From an uncultured Collinsella sp. (GTDB taxonomy: Bacteria > Actinomycetota > Coriobacteriia > Coriobacteriales > Coriobacteriaceae), in the NCBI GenBank assembly GCA_900556205.1, contig USNX01000007.1, positions 1 through 15,130 on the forward strand: a DNA stretch of 15,130 nt, in the 5' to 3' direction. A model generated the notes under the pieces. It was not told where the DNA came from, did no database searches, and saw only the letters and a list, made by a program, of their open reading frames with translations. Positions 6,754 through 14,732 of this stretch are shown here, piece by piece. The position numbers and the translations under genes are program-made. Each line of letters starts with the position of its first letter. Within the stretch, counting starts at the first letter, position 1.

Positions 6754-7440
6754 CTACAAATAAACCCCCTCACCGAGTTGCCTGTGGAACTCGGCGTGAT
6801 GGTCGCGTGCCCAGGTAAAGAGCGCCTGGTCAAAGTCGGTGCGCGTGGTCGGGACGCCAAAGACGCCGGCAACTTCGACGCGTATAAACTCCAGTGCCGG
6901 CAGCTTGTTGATGGCAGTGAGGGCAAACGGGGACGAGGGCTCCTCGAACAGATAGCGGCTGCCTTGCAGCGCGTCGCAACTGGTGCACGTGTTGCCGAGC
7001 GACGGGGCTTTGGAGGCTCGCGCGCCTACGGGCTTGTAGCCGCAGCGCTTATGAAGGTAGTCGCGGATCTCGCCCGGCACGCAGCCAAGAGCGGGCACGA
7101 TGGCGAGTGCGTTGGCGTTGGCCGTGTCGATGGCAATGTGCCCGGACTCGTTGGGCGCGTGCGCGATGGCGACGCTCTCGTCGTTATCGGTTCGATAGGG
7201 AATGCCGAAGGCCGCGACCGAGGTCTCTTTGTGACACTTCCAGCACTCGCGCTTGCCCAGTACTAGATATATATACGGCGCTGAGGGGTCGGATCGGTCA
7301 ACACCGGGCAGCCACTCGGCAAAGGGCTCGGGGTTGACGCCGCCGGGTACATACCAGACCTTCTTGGTCCGGTCCCATTTGGCGCCCAGCGCCTTGGCTT
7401 CTTCTTTGTGCGAAAAGGGGACATCGAGCTCGGTGCGCAT
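6754..7440 (-). CDS. DUF5710-domain protein with two CxxC pairs, 228 aa
   Basis: The start is ATG 7440-7438, because AAGGAG lies 5 nt upstream; an in-frame ATG 12 codons earlier lacks such a site. Residues about 4-32 match the DUF5710 module (LDVPFSHKEEAKALGAKWD, then KKVWYVP), which is found in many bacterial and phage nucleic-acid-related proteins, often as an accessory module at one end of a larger protein. The remaining residues (about 45-228) include CWKC (C66, C69) and CTSC (C152, C155), which together could hold one zinc ion. The tail (about 175-228) has no recognised domain. DUF5710 has no settled biochemical role, so the function is unknown. It is probably transcribed alone: the convergent gene lies below it, and the tRNA unit above it ends at its own terminator. 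Confidence 0.82.
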   Translation of the reverse strand: MRTELDVPFSHKEEAKALGAKWDRTKKVWYVPGGVNPEPFAEWLPGVDRSDPSAPYIYLVLGKRECWKCHKETSVAAFGIPYRTDNDESVAIAHAPNESGHIAIDTANANALAIVPALGCVPGEIRDYLHKRCGYKPVGARASKAPSLGNTCTSCDALQGSRYLFEEPSSPFALTAINKLPALEFIRVEVAGVFGVPTTRTDFDQALFTWARDHHAEFHRQLGEGVYL

Positions 7441-7541
7441 GGCGGCTCCTTGGTGCTGCAGGTGCAAGTGGCCCAAGGATACCGCAGGGCGCAGACATCG
7501 CGGCGTTTTGCTGAGAAGTTGCGGTGCGGACTGATTGGTTA

Positions 7542-7561
7542 TGCCGATGGATATATCGGCA
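7542..7561. repeat. Short inverted repeat between the DUF5710 gene and the tRNA terminator
   Basis: TGCCGAT (7542-7548), GGATAT, ATCGGCA (7555-7561) is a perfect 7-bp inverted repeat about 100 bp upstream of the DUF5710 start. It could be an operator or a chance palindrome. Nothing else stands out in 7441-7621. Confidence 0.3.
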
Positions 7562-7621
7562 AGTAGATGGTCGGCTTTTGGCTAGTTGGGCGGTTGGAAC
7601 TGCCGGCGGATTTGGCGACAT

Positions 7622-7658
7622 AAAACAAAACAGCCCAGAGGACATAGCCTCTGAGCTG
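7622..7658 (-). terminator. Intrinsic terminator of tRNA-Val
   Basis: On the minus strand, CAGCTCAGAGG, a 6-nt loop and CCTCTGGGCTG form an 11-bp stem (one G-T pair) followed directly by TTTTGTTTT. It begins 9 nt after the tRNA's CCA end. Confidence 0.9.
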
Positions 7659-7666
7659 CGAACATT

Positions 7667-7741
7667 TGGTGGGCGTTAGAAGATTTGAACTTCTGACCTC
7701 TTCCGTGTCAGGGAAGCGCTCTCCCCCTGAGCTAAACGCCC
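7667..7741 (-). tRNA. tRNA-Val(GAC), CCA encoded
   Basis: Minus strand, 75 nt. The acceptor stem GGGCGTT pairs with AACGCCC. The D arm is GCTC...GAGC. The anticodon stem CTTCC/GGAAG encloses the loop CTGACAC with anticodon GAC, which reads GUC and GUU valine codons. The T arm is AGAAG TTCAAAT CTTCT. The discriminator base is A and CCA is encoded in the DNA (7669-7667). All arms are complete, so it should be functional. No integrated element or attachment-site duplication is visible beside it. Confidence 0.97.
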
Positions 7742-7770
7742 GATCAAGGGTACGCAAGCGCGCAAGGGAT

Positions 7771-7799
7771 AATATAACGGAGCCTGAACTCGGTGGCAA
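7771..7799 (-). promoter_or_regulatory. Promoter of tRNA-Val
   Basis: On the minus strand, TTGCCA (7799-7794) and TATATT (7776-7771) are spaced exactly 17 bp, about 30 bp upstream of the mature tRNA 5' end. This implies a short 5' leader for RNase P to remove. Confidence 0.75.
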
Positions 7800-8030
7800 G
7801 AACATTTTTAAAAATCGCTTACATTGTGGAATTCGGGGGCTTTGTCATATCCATCTCAAAAGTGCCTGCTGCCGCGATTTGGCTGTCGCATAATGCAAGG
7901 CCATTGCGGTATCGAGCTATGGAAAGACGCCTGCGGAATTGTCCTACCGATAAGCGGACAAGCCTCCAGCTGGTGACTTCGCCGTGGTAAGGTAAGCCGA
8001 ATTGTTTCCAGGCTGTTTCGGGGGAGTGGA

Positions 8031-9053
8031 ATGAGCAAAGAGTGTGTCGAGCAGGTCGAAGGCGCAGGGGCTTCGGTGCCGATGACCGATATATCGAACA
8101 TTGATGTGCCCGAGGGCACCGACGAGCTCAGCCGCAACACCCGTCGCGCCTGGCGCGAGCGCCTTAACGATGCGTCGTCGCGCAAGATGATCACGGGCGT
8201 TTTGGCTACGCTGGTGGGCGGTTCGTTTTGGGGCTTCTCGGGCACCAGCGCGAGTTTTTTGTTCGATACCTACCATGTCGATACGCTGTGGCTTATGAGC
8301 GTGCGTCAGATTCTCGCCGGCCTGCTCTTTATGGCTGTGGTTGTCACGCGCGACCGCGCACGCCTGGTCAAGCTTTGGACGACGCCCGCTGATCGCAAGC
8401 AGCTGCTGCTCTTTACCGCTTTTGGCCTGCTGTTCAACCAGTTTTGCTATCTTTCGGCCGTGCGCCTGACGAACGCCGGAACCGCGACGGTGCTCCAGTG
8501 CCTGCAGCTCGTTATCATCATGGGCTACGCCTGCGTGACCGATCGCCGCATGCCGCGTACTCGCGAAGTCATCGGCATTGGCCTGGCTCTGGGTGGAACC
8601 TTTTTAATCGCCACCGGCGGCGACCCCACCAGCCTGAATATCTCGCCGCTTGGCCTGGCAGCAGGTCTTATGTGTGCGGTCAGCGCCGCGTGTATGGCGG
8701 TGATTCCCGCCAAGATCCTGCCCGAATACGGCAGCCCCATCGTCACGGGCTCGGCAATGCTCACGGCGGGCGTGGTCTCGTGCGTCTTCGTGCAGCCCTG
8801 GGCGCATATGCCGGCGCTCGACGCTGCCGGCATCGAGGCGCTCGCGGTGTTCGTGGTTATCGGCTCGTTTTTTGCTTACATGCTCTATATGCAGGGCGTT
8901 AAGGACATCGGCTCGGTGCGCGCGAGCCTCATCGGAACTGTGGAGCCGGTTTCGGCGACCATCACCAGTGCCGTTATGCTGGGGACGGTGTTTTTGCCAA
9001 CCGACCTTATCGGCTTTGCCATGATCATCGTGATGATGTTCCTCACGGTGTAG
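8031..9053 (+). CDS. EamA/DMT-superfamily transporter, 340 aa
   Basis: ATG 8031 is preceded by GGGGGAG at 4 nt. A hydrophilic N-terminal tail of about 50 residues comes before a run of hydrophobic segments consistent with ten membrane helices. They form two EamA repeats (about 55-185 and 195-335). The first helix has the family-typical GGSFWGFSGTSASFL pattern. RLTNAGTATVLQCLQLVII (about 140-160) and IGTVEPVSATITSAVMLGTVF near the end match the conserved helix pairs; the second contains the EP motif usual in DMT exporters. Members export or take up small metabolites such as amino acids; the substrate cannot be read from sequence. The gene stands alone on its strand. The 290-bp gap upstream (7742-8030) holds the tRNA promoter and an AT-rich ATTTTTAAAAAT stretch near 7804, but no clear promoter for this gene. 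Confidence 0.9.
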   Translation: MSKECVEQVEGAGASVPMTDISNIDVPEGTDELSRNTRRAWRERLNDASSRKMITGVLATLVGGSFWGFSGTSASFLFDTYHVDTLWLMSVRQILAGLLFMAVVVTRDRARLVKLWTTPADRKQLLLFTAFGLLFNQFCYLSAVRLTNAGTATVLQCLQLVIIMGYACVTDRRMPRTREVIGIGLALGGTFLIATGGDPTSLNISPLGLAAGLMCAVSAACMAVIPAKILPEYGSPIVTGSAMLTAGVVSCVFVQPWAHMPALDAAGIEALAVFVVIGSFFAYMLYMQGVKDIGSVRASLIGTVEPVSATITSAVMLGTVFLPTDLIGFAMIIVMMFLTV

Positions 9054-9202
9054 CTGGCACCGCCGCCAAGACAGAAAAGGTGTTGTGCCGCATTTTCGCC
9101 AATTGACGTCCGTGTCTGGAGTTTAGCTGTCGATGCTCAAAATGCCATAAACTAGTAACGTTATGGACTTTTTCATTGCGACTCAATTGCGAGGATTTCT
9201 TT

Positions 9203-11515
9203 ATGGCTGGTAATCACTTTAAGGGCAGCGATAGCGGCCGCCCTGCAGTTCCGCCGCGTCCGAACGGGGCTGGTAAGGCCGGCACGCCGGGCGGCGCTGG
9301 ACAGGGCGGTTCCGGTAAGCGCGTGTCCCCGGGCGAGACGGCGATGTTTACCGCTCTGTACGAGCAGTCTCAAAAGGCAAAAAAGACCGGCCGTGCAAGA
9401 GGGAATGTCTTTGCGGGCGGTGCAACCTCCACGTCGCAGCCGAGCGGGGCTCCTTCGGTGCCTGCGAACAACGCAGGTGCTGCCAACGCCGCGAATGCTG
9501 CCGGCAACGTTAATGCCGGCAAGGCCGCCAACAATACTCCCTCTGCCGGTGGCGCGGGGCTTACGGGTAACCTTGGCACGATCTACACCGGCGCCTCCGA
9601 GACTGGCACGTTCGCCCGCCTGGATGATAGCGGTGCCGAGTTTGCGGGCTCGGGATCCAAGGAAGATTATTACGATTTTGGCTTGAACTACGGTAGCGAC
9701 GCTTCGTCGAGTTCGACCTCTGACGGTCTGGTCCGTCATCGCCATCGCAAGGGCGAGGGCAAGAAGCGTCACACTGGCGCCATTATTGCCGCTGTAGTCG
9801 CGGTGCTTCTCGTTGCGCTTGGCGCAAGCGGCTTTATGCTGCTTAACTCGGCAAAGACCGTAAAGAGCGAAGCGAAGGAGGCTGTCGAGATCGTCGGTGG
9901 CCTTAAGGACAAGGTCACGTCGGGCGATTTTTCGACGCTGCCCGACGATGCGAAGAAGATCGATGAGCTCTGCGACAGCATGAAGGCGGAGACTTCGAGC
10001 CCGCTGTGGACGGCGGCTTCGTTTATCCCGGTGTATGGCAGTGACATCAACGCAGCCCGCACCATGATTGATGCTCTGTCCGATGTCTCGAGCAACGCGC
10101 TGGTTCCCATGGCCGACAACCTTTCGCAGGCCACGCCCGGCAAGCTGTTCCAGGACGGCATGATTAACGTGTCCGCGCTGCAGGCCGTTGCCGATTCGCT
10201 TTCCAGCAGCTCGAAGGTGTTCAAGAGCGCCAACGAGAAGGTCCAGGGCATTGGCGATACTCATATTTCCCAGGTGACCGAGCTGGTCGATAAGGCCAAG
10301 GACGGTTTTGCCACCCTCAACGGCGCGGTTGACGCGGCGGAGAAGGTCGCCCCCGTCCTTCCCCAGATGCTCGGCGCCAACGGCCAGACGCGCAACTACC
10401 TTGTGTACGCCATGAACAACGTCGAGATTCGTGCTTGCGGCGGCTTTGGCGGTTCGCAGGGCCTGATTTCGGTCACTGACGGCCAGATGTCGATTGGCGA
10501 GTTTGTTCCCCGCATTGGACTCAGTGAGGATGAGGCAGTCGAGAGCGTCGACGAAGAGGATGAGGCGCTGTTTGGCAACCACAGTAACCTGTACAACTCG
10601 GGCAATACCTATTCGCCTGATTGGCCCCGCAACTCGCAGCGTGTCGCCGCGCTGTGGAAGTCCCAGTATGGACAGGACGTTGATGGCGTCATCGGTATCG
10701 ACCCGGTGTTCCTGCAGTATCTGCTGGGCCTGGTCGGTAACGTGTCACTTCCCGACGGAACGGTTGTCGACGGCACCAACGCCGCAAAGGTCCTCATGCA
10801 CGATGTGTACTGGAACTATCCGGTCGAGGAATCGGACGGTATCTTTGCATCCGTCGCCAGCGCTGCCTTCGACAAGGTCCTTGGCGGTATCGGCGATGTC
10901 GATGTTACGAAGCTTGTCAGCGCCGTTGAGCGCGGTGCCGAAGAGGGCCGCCTGATCGCGTGGATGAGAAACGATGATGAGCAGAATGCCATCAAAGAGA
11001 CGGGCATTGACGCTTCGCTGCCCGATCCGGATGACCCGAGTGCCGATCCTGTTGCCGGCGTTTACTTTAACAACCTGAGCTTCTCCAAGCTCGACTGGTA
11101 CCTGAACGCCGATACGCAGATTGGCCAGGGCATCAAGAACGGTGACGGCACGTGCTCGTATCGCATCACCGTTACCCTGACGAACATCATGACGCAGGAG
11201 GAGGCAGGCAAGCTGCCCGACTACGTCGCGGCGAGCGCGCCCGATGCCGCGCGCGACGACGAGCGTCTGAATGTCTCACTGTTTGCCCCGACGGGCGGCA
11301 ACATCAGTGACCTTACGGTTGAGGGCACCCAGTTTGGTCTTGGCGCCGCTACGTGGCATGGAATCCCCTTCTATTCGGGCACCGTTGACCTGCATGCTGG
11401 CGAGACGACGACGATTACGTATACGCTGACCACGTCGGCCGAGGCGGGGGACAAGCCGCTTACGCTGCGTCAGACTCCTACATGCCAGGCGGCTCGCGAC
11501 AGCGCGTCGGCGTAG
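9203..11515 (+). CDS. DUF4012-domain membrane-anchored protein with long disordered N-terminus, 770 aa
   Basis: ATG 9203 follows GAGGA by 7 nt; a TTG at 9176 in the same frame is less likely. Residues 1-190 are low complexity: Gly/Pro/Lys-rich, then an Asn/Ala/Gly tract (about 87-118), then a basic HRHRKGEGKKRH stretch. One membrane helix lies at about 193-215 (AIIAAVVAVLLVALGASGF). With the basic flank before it, the N-terminus should be inside and about 555 residues outside. The outer part has a helical stretch (about 220-390) and then the DUF4012 signature RNYLVYAMNN...EIRACGGFGGSQG from about 397. Members are surface proteins of Gram-positive bacteria and actinobacteria, often near envelope polysaccharide genes; their biochemical role is not established. 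The next gene is glmM, which makes a wall precursor, consistent with an envelope role, but a terminator-like hairpin separates them. The tail (about 640-770) is beta-rich, with Thr-rich strands. Confidence 0.88.
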   Translation: MAGNHFKGSDSGRPAVPPRPNGAGKAGTPGGAGQGGSGKRVSPGETAMFTALYEQSQKAKKTGRARGNVFAGGATSTSQPSGAPSVPANNAGAANAANAAGNVNAGKAANNTPSAGGAGLTGNLGTIYTGASETGTFARLDDSGAEFAGSGSKEDYYDFGLNYGSDASSSSTSDGLVRHRHRKGEGKKRHTGAIIAAVVAVLLVALGASGFMLLNSAKTVKSEAKEAVEIVGGLKDKVTSGDFSTLPDDAKKIDELCDSMKAETSSPLWTAASFIPVYGSDINAARTMIDALSDVSSNALVPMADNLSQATPGKLFQDGMINVSALQAVADSLSSSSKVFKSANEKVQGIGDTHISQVTELVDKAKDGFATLNGAVDAAEKVAPVLPQMLGANGQTRNYLVYAMNNVEIRACGGFGGSQGLISVTDGQMSIGEFVPRIGLSEDEAVESVDEEDEALFGNHSNLYNSGNTYSPDWPRNSQRVAALWKSQYGQDVDGVIGIDPVFLQYLLGLVGNVSLPDGTVVDGTNAAKVLMHDVYWNYPVEESDGIFASVASAAFDKVLGGIGDVDVTKLVSAVERGAEEGRLIAWMRNDDEQNAIKETGIDASLPDPDDPSADPVAGVYFNNLSFSKLDWYLNADTQIGQGIKNGDGTCSYRITVTLTNIMTQEEAGKLPDYVAASAPDAARDDERLNVSLFAPTGGNISDLTVEGTQFGLGAATWHGIPFYSGTVDLHAGETTTITYTLTTSAEAGDKPLTLRQTPTCQAARDSASA

Positions 11516-11552
11516 GGTTTTTCTGGTAGCGCAGATAATCGAGTACCATTTT

Positions 11553-11585
11553 GGGGCGGACAGGCAATCTGTTCGCCCCTATTTT
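11553..11585 (+). terminator. Terminator-like hairpin between the DUF4012 gene and glmM
   Basis: GGGGCGGACAG (11553-11563), loop GCAAT, CTGTTCGCCCC (11569-11579) forms an 11-bp stem with one G-T pair, followed by TATTTTG. It ends only about 13 nt before the glmM ATG, and the AAGGAG site follows the tail directly. It may simply terminate the upstream gene, or it may sit in the glmM leader. A weak promoter match for glmM (TTCTGG 11521-11526, TACCAT 11544-11549, 17-bp spacing) lies just before it. Confidence 0.65.
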
Positions 11586-11598
11586 GTAAGGAGAGCGC

Positions 11599-12930
11599 AT
11601 GAAGTACTTTGGCACCGATGGCTTTCGCGGTGAGGCCAACGTTGGGCTGACGGTAGAGCACGCTTATAAGATTGGCCGTTTTGTGGGCTGGTATTACGGC
11701 GCTAACCGCAGTGCTAAGGCGCGCGTCATCGTGGGCAAGGACACACGTCGCTCGAGTTATATGTTCGAGGCGGCGCTGGTGAGCGGCCTGGTCGCGAGCG
11801 GCGCGGACGCCTATATGCTGCACGTGATCCCCACGCCGGGCGTAGCGCATCAGACCGTGGAGGGCTGCTTCGATTGCGGCATCATGATCAGCGCGAGCCA
11901 CAACCCGTTTTGCGATAACGGCATTAAGCTCGTCAACAGCGACGGCTTTAAGATGGACGAGGACGTGCTGGAGCTCATCGAGGACTATATCGATGGCAAG
12001 AGCGAGGTACCGCTGGCAACGGGCAACCACATTGGCGCCACGGTGGACTACATGCAGGGTCGCAACCGCTATATTGCCTCGCTCATCGCAAGCGCGAACT
12101 TTTCGCTGCAGGGCGTCAAGATCGGCATCGACTGCGCCAACGGCTCGGCATCCTCGGTGGCCAAGCCGGTGTTCGACGCACTGGGTGCCGACGTGCGCGT
12201 GATCAATGCCGCGCCCGATGGCTTTAACATCAACGTCGATTGCGGCTCCACGCATATGGAGCGTCTGCAGCGCCATGTGGTGGAGCAAGGCCTGGACGTG
12301 GGCTTTGCCTACGACGGCGATGCCGACCGCTGCCTGGCCGTGGATGAGCGCGGTCGCGTGGTCGACGGCGACCAGATCCTGTACGTGTGCGGCGTGTATC
12401 TGAACAAGCACGGGCGCCTCTCGGGCGGTACCGTGGTGCCGACGATCGCCAGCAACTTTGGCCTGGTCAAGTCGCTGGAGCTTGCCGGTCTGAGCGCCGT
12501 GACCAGCGGCGTGGGCGACCGTCACGTGTATGCCAAGATGCGCGAGGGCGGCTACAGCCTGGGCGGCGAGCAGACGGGCCATACGATCTTTGGCGATATC
12601 GAGCGCACGGGCGACGGCATTATGACCTCGCTGCGCGTGATGGAAGTGATTCGTGCCGAGCGCGAGACACTCTCGCAACTCACGGCTCCGTGCAAGCTGC
12701 TGCCACAGGCGCAGGTGGCCGTGCACGTGGCGGACAAGGACGCCGCGCTCGAGAACATGGGCGTGCAGAACGCCATCGCCGAGGCCGAGGCTGCGCTGGC
12801 AGGCGAGGGCCGCGTGCTCGTGCGCAAGAGCGGAACCGAGTCGGTGATTCGCGTGCTGGCCGAGGCGCCCGACCAAGCATCTGCCGATGCCGCCATGAAG
12901 CGCATCGCCGCCGCGCTGGAAGCTCTGTAA
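11599..12930 (+). CDS. glmM: Phosphoglucosamine mutase GlmM
   Basis: 443 aa, the normal length for the family; ATG is 5 nt after AAGGAG. The N-terminus KYFGTDGFRGEAN is the hallmark GlmM start. The catalytic phosphoserine loop ISASHNPF places Ser100 as the phosphorylated residue. The metal-binding loop DGDADR is at 239-244. The substrate sugar loop GGEQTGH follows at about 320-326, and the phosphate-binding RKSGTES is at 409-415. All key residues are intact. It converts glucosamine-6-phosphate to glucosamine-1-phosphate in the cytoplasm, the step before GlmU makes UDP-GlcNAc for peptidoglycan. A strong terminator follows, so it appears to be transcribed alone or with an upstream promoter only. 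Confidence 0.97.
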   Translation: MKYFGTDGFRGEANVGLTVEHAYKIGRFVGWYYGANRSAKARVIVGKDTRRSSYMFEAALVSGLVASGADAYMLHVIPTPGVAHQTVEGCFDCGIMISASHNPFCDNGIKLVNSDGFKMDEDVLELIEDYIDGKSEVPLATGNHIGATVDYMQGRNRYIASLIASANFSLQGVKIGIDCANGSASSVAKPVFDALGADVRVINAAPDGFNINVDCGSTHMERLQRHVVEQGLDVGFAYDGDADRCLAVDERGRVVDGDQILYVCGVYLNKHGRLSGGTVVPTIASNFGLVKSLELAGLSAVTSGVGDRHVYAKMREGGYSLGGEQTGHTIFGDIERTGDGIMTSLRVMEVIRAERETLSQLTAPCKLLPQAQVAVHVADKDAALENMGVQNAIAEAEAALAGEGRVLVRKSGTESVIRVLAEAPDQASADAAMKRIAAALEAL

Positions 12931-12966
12931 GGTAGTCATTGGGGACGTTCTTAAACGACTAGGTGG

Positions 12967-13005
12967 AAAGGGGGCGCCGCGGATTGGTTCCGCGGCGCCC
13001 CCTTT
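12967..13005. terminator. Strong bidirectional terminator hairpin
   Basis: AAAGGGGGCGCCGCGGA (12967-12983), loop TTGGT, and its exact complement (12989-13005) form a perfect 17-bp stem. The AAA/TTT ends give a short T-tract on both strands. It lies between the convergent glmM and M32 peptidase genes, so it should stop transcription from both sides. Confidence 0.85.
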
Positions 13006-13027
13006 GCGTTGGCGTGTCGGTTATGCC

Positions 13028-14611
13028 TTACAGCTCGTAGAGCGTGGTGAACTTGTCCTGTAGGTAGCTGCAGTAGTAGCGGGCGTCAAAGGCCATACCG
13101 CAGGCGTCCTTGATGAGTTCCGGCGCGTCCTTGGCGCGGCCCCACTGCCAAATGTGCTCGCCCAGCCAGGCGCGGACGGGTGTCAGGTCGCCACTCGCAC
13201 AGGCGCCGTTGAGGTCGACACCGTCGCGGCACATGGCCGGCACAAACATGGCATCGTAGGCACTGCCCAGCGCATACGTGGGGAAGTAGCCAAACGAGCC
13301 GCCGCTCCAGTGCGTATCCTGCAGGCAGCCGTGCGTGTCGTCGGGAACGGGAATGCCCAGGTACTCGTCCATAAAGCGATTCCAAAGCGCGGGGATATCC
13401 TTGGCCATGGCCTCGCCGGCAAACAGCATGCGCTCGATCTCGTAGCGCACCATAACGTGCAGCGGATAGGTGAGCTCATCGGCCTCGGTGCGGATCAACG
13501 ACGGCTGCGCGATGTTCACGGCGCGGTAGAGCGTGTCCTCGTCGACGTCGCCGTAGACCTCGGGTGCGTGGCGGCGCAGCACCTCGAGCAGCGGTCCCAT
13601 AAAGGCGCGGCTGCGACCCACGGTGTTCTCGAAGAAGCGGCTCTGGCTCTCGTGGATGCCCATGGAGGTGCCACCCTCAAGACAGGTGCGCGCATAGGCA
13701 GGATTGACGCCCAGCTCGTACATGGCGTGTCCCGCCTCGTGGATGATGCTGTAGACGTTGGAGATGCAATCGTCCTCGTAGATGTGTGTCGCGATGCGCG
13801 CGTCACCCACGGCAAAGCCCTCGCTAAACGGGTGCTCGGTAAAGGCAAGCGTGGTGTCGTCCAGGTTCAGGCCGACAAGCTTCATAAGGTCGAAGCTCAT
13901 GGCGCGCTGGGCGGCCTCGGGCACGCGGGCGTGCAAAAAGTCGGCATCGGGCTGCTGGCTGCGCTCGCCGATGGCGTGCACGAGCGGCACGACCGTCGCC
14001 TTGACCTCATCGCAAAACGCATCGAAGCTCTTGGCGGAAAGGCCGCGCTCGTACTGGTCGAGCCAAACATCGTATGGGTCGCGCTTGGGGTCCATAAGTT
14101 CGGCCTGATGCTTAAGTTGGGCGACGATCCTATCCACATAGGGCTCAAAGCTCGCCCAGTCATTGTCCGTCTTGGCCTTGTGCCACACGGCATCGGCCTC
14201 GCAGGTGAGCCTGGTCCAGGCCTCGGCCTCCTCGGTGGGGATGACGCTTGCCTCGCGCTGGTCGCGACCGAGCACACGGATCTCGTCGAGCAGCTGCGGG
14301 TCGTCGATTTTGCCGCCGGCGACGGTCTCGCGCGCTAACGAGCGTACGAGCTCAACGGACTTCTCGCTGGTCAGCAGCTTGTGATGCTCGCCGGCAAGCG
14401 TGCCCATGGCGTCGGCACGGGCGGCAGCACCATTGGCAGGAGCAATCGTCGCTCCATCGAACTCGGCAATCTTGAGCAGGTACTCACGAGTCCACAGCTT
14501 GCCCTCGAGTTTGCGGAACTTTTTGACGGCCTTGTCGACTTTAGCGGCCTTGACGCCCTTGGCGGCCTTTGCCACGGCGGCCTTGGCCTTCTTATCGAGT
14601 TTCTTTCCCAT
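13028..14611 (-). CDS. M32-family metallocarboxypeptidase (thermostable carboxypeptidase Taq type)
   Basis: 527 aa from ATG 14611, with AAGGA 6 nt upstream. The zinc motif HEAGH is at 291-295. The third ligand E321 lies in GIHESQSRFFEN, 26 residues after the second His, the same spacing as I recall for Pyrococcus carboxypeptidase. Other M32 hallmarks are LGVNPAYARTCLEGGTSMG (about 300-318), the IAQPSLIRTEADELTYPLH stretch (about 370-388) and DTHWSGGSFGYFPTYALG (about 430-447). The first 35 residues are an unusual Lys/Ala/Val-rich extension resembling a charged helix. The rest matches the usual length of about 500 aa. M32 enzymes trim C-terminal residues from peptides in the cytoplasm, with broad specificity except usually Pro. 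It does not overlap other genes. A promoter for it should lie in 14612-14740 but is not clear. Confidence 0.95.
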   Translation of the reverse strand: MGKKLDKKAKAAVAKAAKGVKAAKVDKAVKKFRKLEGKLWTREYLLKIAEFDGATIAPANGAAARADAMGTLAGEHHKLLTSEKSVELVRSLARETVAGGKIDDPQLLDEIRVLGRDQREASVIPTEEAEAWTRLTCEADAVWHKAKTDNDWASFEPYVDRIVAQLKHQAELMDPKRDPYDVWLDQYERGLSAKSFDAFCDEVKATVVPLVHAIGERSQQPDADFLHARVPEAAQRAMSFDLMKLVGLNLDDTTLAFTEHPFSEGFAVGDARIATHIYEDDCISNVYSIIHEAGHAMYELGVNPAYARTCLEGGTSMGIHESQSRFFENTVGRSRAFMGPLLEVLRRHAPEVYGDVDEDTLYRAVNIAQPSLIRTEADELTYPLHVMVRYEIERMLFAGEAMAKDIPALWNRFMDEYLGIPVPDDTHGCLQDTHWSGGSFGYFPTYALGSAYDAMFVPAMCRDGVDLNGACASGDLTPVRAWLGEHIWQWGRAKDAPELIKDACGMAFDARYYCSYLQDKFTTLYEL

Positions 14612-14732
14612 ACCGTATCCTTAATCTCGCAGGCCGAGCGCCGCAGGCGGATGCACGGCCAGTTTGCACAACTACCTGCCTTGTACCCAGCACGAACAAA
14701 ACGGAACGCGGCGATGCGCTCGCGAAATGTGT

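Noticed and set aside
6736-7266. 176-codon plus-strand frame across the DUF5710 gene
   Set aside because: The minus-strand frame has a recognised domain and a ribosome site; this one has neither.
7667-7741. tRNA-Val as an integration site
   Set aside because: No integrase gene and no duplicated tRNA 3' end is visible on either side within the window.
9103-9153. Promoter for the DUF4012 gene from TTGACG (9103) and TAAACT (9148)
   Set aside because: The gap of about 39 bp is far too long, and no -10 sits at the right distance from TTGACG.
9173-10582. 469-codon open frame on the minus strand across the DUF4012 gene
   Set aside because: It is antisense to a well-supported gene and its composition is typical of shadow frames.
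11470-12939. 489-codon open frame on the minus strand across glmM
   Set aside because: It is an antisense shadow of glmM caused by GC-rich codon bias. The His/Ala/Val/Arg-rich translation lacks any domain, and glmM on the other strand is certain.
13154-14338. 394-codon open frame on the plus strand across the M32 gene
   Set aside because: It is an antisense shadow of the M32 carboxypeptidase with no ribosome site and no recognisable domain.
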